DNA of 64,000 nucleotides. It comes from Cupriavidus pauculus (GTDB lineage: Bacteria; Pseudomonadota; Gammaproteobacteria; Burkholderiales; Burkholderiaceae). This document shows, piece after piece, positions 62,537-64,000 of the stretch. Both the position numbers and the translations under genes were made by a program. The number at the start of each line of letters is the position of its first letter. Within the stretch, counting starts at the first letter, position 1. The stretch is from contig NZ_CP044067.1 in the NCBI RefSeq assembly GCF_008693385.1, positions 2,647,501 through 2,711,500 on the forward strand. Direction: 5' to 3'. Under the pieces are notes generated by a model that ran no database searches, was not told where the DNA came from, and saw only the letters and a list, made by a program, of their open reading frames with translations.

Positions 62537-63559
62537 ATGAAGACTGAACGGGTAGAAATCGTGCGCCGACAGCGCCGTCTGGTGATCGCGCTGGCCATGG
62601 CCGGCACGGCGGCCGTGGCCATGGGCACCGCGCCGGGCGCGCATGCGCAGGCCAAGGTCAAGGTGGCGGCGGTGTACACGGTACCCGTGGAACAGCAGTG
62701 GGTGTCGCGCATCCACAAGGCGCTCAACGAAGCGAAGGCCCGCGGCGAGATCGATTACGTGTTCTCGGAAAGCGTGTCGAACGCGGACTACGAGCGTGTG
62801 CTGCGCCAGTATGCGGAGCAGGGCTCGGCGCTGATCCTGGGCGAGTCGTTCGCCGTGGAGTCGGCGGCGCGCAAGGTGGCCAAGGACTATCCGAAGACCG
62901 CATTCCTGATGGGCTCGTCGGGCAAACCGCAGGCGCCCAACTTCTCGGTGTTCGACAACTACATCCAGGAACCGTCGTACCTCACCGGCATGATCGCGGG
63001 CGGCATGACCAAGACCAACCATATCGGCATGGTGGGCGGTTATGCGATTCCCGAGGTCAACCGCCTGATGCACGCATTCATGGAAGGCGCGCGCGAGGTC
63101 AATCCGAAGGTCAAGTTCACGGTGAGCTTCATCGGCTCCTGGTTCGATCCGCCCAAGGCCAAGGAAGCGGCCTTTGCGATGGTCGACAAGGGCGCGGACA
63201 TCCTGTACGCGGAGCGCTTCGGGGTGTCCGATGCGGCCAAGGAACGGAACAAGCTGGCGATCGGCAACGTGATCAACACGCAGCCGCAGTATCCGAACAC
63301 GGTCGTCGCCTCGGCGCTGTGGAACATGGAGCCGACCGTCGCGGCCGCGCTGGCGAAGGTCAAGGCCGGCCAGTTCAAGAACGAGGACTATGGCCAGTAC
63401 TCGCTGATGAAGTACAAGGGCGCGGAGCTTGCGCCGCTGGGGACCTTCGAGGGCAAGGTGCCGGCCGATCTGATGGCCAAGGTCAAGGCAAAAGAGAAAG
63501 CGATTCTCGATGGCAAGTTTGCGGTGAAGGTGGTGGAGACCGAGCCGAAGTCCAATTAA
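62537..63559 (+). CDS. BMP-family (Med/nucleoside type) periplasmic binding protein
   Basis: 340 residues. A signal peptide (about 1-38, ending AHA-Q) is followed by VKVAAVYTVPVEQQWVSRIHKAL, EQGSALILGESFAVESAARKVA and GGYAIPEVNRLMHAFMEGAREVNP. The family binds nucleosides or related purine and pyrimidine derivatives. It is the first gene of an ABC transporter continuing beyond the window. Placing it after the uracil genes suggests a pyrimidine or pyrimidine nucleoside ligand; a purine-like ligand is a known alternative for the family. GGGAAGG lies before the ATG. Confidence 0.88.
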   Translation: MKTERVEIVRRQRRLVIALAMAGTAAVAMGTAPGAHAQAKVKVAAVYTVPVEQQWVSRIHKALNEAKARGEIDYVFSESVSNADYERVLRQYAEQGSALILGESFAVESAARKVAKDYPKTAFLMGSSGKPQAPNFSVFDNYIQEPSYLTGMIAGGMTKTNHIGMVGGYAIPEVNRLMHAFMEGAREVNPKVKFTVSFIGSWFDPPKAKEAAFAMVDKGADILYAERFGVSDAAKERNKLAIGNVINTQPQYPNTVVASALWNMEPTVAAALAKVKAGQFKNEDYGQYSLMKYKGAELAPLGTFEGKVPADLMAKVKAKEKAILDGKFAVKVVETEPKSN

Positions 63560-63578
63560 ACTTCTGCCCTCACTCCCG

Positions 63579-63606
63579 GCCCCTCTCCCCCAGCGGGGAG
63601 AGGGGC
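63579..63606. repeat. GC-rich hairpin of REP type between binding protein and ATPase genes
   Basis: A 12-base perfect stem (GCCCCTCTCCCC / GGGGAGAGGGGC) with a four-base loop, lying in the 67-base gap. The motif CCCTCTCCC..GGGAGAGGG is widespread in proteobacterial intergenic DNA. It could reduce downstream transcript levels, as often seen after binding-protein genes. Confidence 0.7.
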
Positions 63607-63626
63607 ACCGATCTTTTCTACATACG

Positions 63627-64000
63627 ATGTCGAATTCCCCACCGCCGGTGCTGCGCCTGACCGGTATCACCAAACGCTTCGGCAGCCTCGTCGCCAACGA
63701 CGATATCTCGCTCGAACTGCATCGCGGCGAGGTGCTCGCGTTGCTCGGCGAGAATGGCGCCGGCAAGAGTACGCTCGTCAATATCCTGTTCGGCCATTAC
63801 GTGGCCGACGCCGGCACCGTCGAGATCGACGGGCAGCCGTTGCCTCCGGGCCAGCCGCGCGCCGCGCTGGCCGCCGGCATCGGCATGGTCCATCAGCACT
63901 TCACGCTCGCGGACAACCTGTCCGTACTGGACAACATCCTCATCGGCACCGAACCGCTGTGGCGCTGGCGCCAGCAGCGCGGCGCCGCGCGCGCACGCGT
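63627..64000 (+). CDS. ABC transporter ATP-binding protein (partial, nucleoside/sugar type)
   Basis: The frame from ATG 63627 runs to the window end (124 codons). It shows LRLTGITKRFGSLVANDDISL, the Walker A GENGAGKST, the Q-loop segment IGMVHQHFTLADNLSVLDNI, as in the fused double-ATPase subunits of ribose and nucleoside ABC transporters (RbsA/YufO type). Only the first half of the first ATPase domain is present. It should power uptake for the upstream binding protein. Confidence 0.9.
   Translation, partial: MSNSPPPVLRLTGITKRFGSLVANDDISLELHRGEVLALLGENGAGKSTLVNILFGHYVADAGTVEIDGQPLPPGQPRAALAAGIGMVHQHFTLADNLSVLDNILIGTEPLWRWRQQRGAARAR

Overview
The window is GC-rich DNA with the gene style of a Burkholderiaceae bacterium, most likely a Cupriavidus-type soil or water species. 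The grounds are an oxalate-degradation locus, a Bug/TctC-type solute-binding protein, CopR/CopS-type and CadA-type metal resistance, a complete arn (lipid A aminoarabinose) operon and many single-domain GntR, LysR, TetR and IclR regulators. No rRNA, tRNA, phage, insertion sequence or CRISPR array was recognised, so it reads as ordinary chromosome or chromid.

Layout. 1-2.9 kb: hydantoinase/oxoprolinase-type hyuA and the 5' part of hyuB. 3.1-6.7 kb: a one-cysteine peroxiredoxin overlapping a CPFC thiol oxidoreductase, then a DUF427 gene and a single-frame EgtB-EgtD fusion for ergothioneine. 7-8.5 kb: a GntR regulator and a TerC-like membrane protein. 8.7-23.1 kb: the oxalate region, with a ketopantoate-reductase-like enzyme, a GntR/FCD regulator, two formyl-CoA transferases, an FAH-family enzyme, oxalyl-CoA decarboxylase, a PAS protein, two LysR regulators, two OxlT-type antiporters and a 77-residue membrane peptide. 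Six of its intergenic regions carry the same operator, GATATAYCAYATAC. 23.3-26.7 kb: a quinone-reductase-like enzyme, an alpha/beta hydrolase and its TetR regulator (shared operator), and a small XRE regulator. 27-30.4 kb: homogentisate pathway (hmgA, fahA, IclR). 30.4-35.4 kb: an HSL-type esterase, small exported proteins, a cupin, a Bug-type binding protein and an acyl-CoA dehydrogenase. 35.6-38.6 kb: an MHYT-GGDEF-EAL protein, a small exported repeat protein and an H-NS-like protein. 38.6-47.9 kb: a metal cluster with a multicopper oxidase, an outer-membrane efflux protein, a His/Met protein with 22 twelve-residue repeats, a CzcI-like protein, a response regulator and sensor, and a Cd/Zn P-type ATPase behind a MerR-type promoter. 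47.9-55 kb: an arn operon with ArnA split into two genes. 55.3-58.3 kb: three envelope or secreted genes. 58.5-64 kb: a pyrimidine catabolism locus resembling the yeast URC pathway (GTP cyclohydrolase II-like URC1, DUF1688/URC4, uracil phosphoribosyltransferase), a RutR-like TetR regulator and the start of a nucleoside-type ABC transporter.

How the parts work together. In the oxalate locus the antiporters would import oxalate, Frc activates it to oxalyl-CoA, Oxc decarboxylates it to formyl-CoA, and Frc recycles CoA. The shared operator ties this set, the GntR gene itself and the small membrane peptide into one proposed regulon. In the URC-like locus a perfect palindrome with the E. coli RutR core (TGACCA-N2-TGGTCA) lies just before the first gene, and a RutR-like protein is encoded in the same cluster. 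This suggests that uracil controls a pathway different from the classical Rut pathway.

Limits: all functional calls come from reading protein motifs by eye. Operators are pattern matches without binding data. Several start codons are a choice between nearby candidates, and this is said where it applies.
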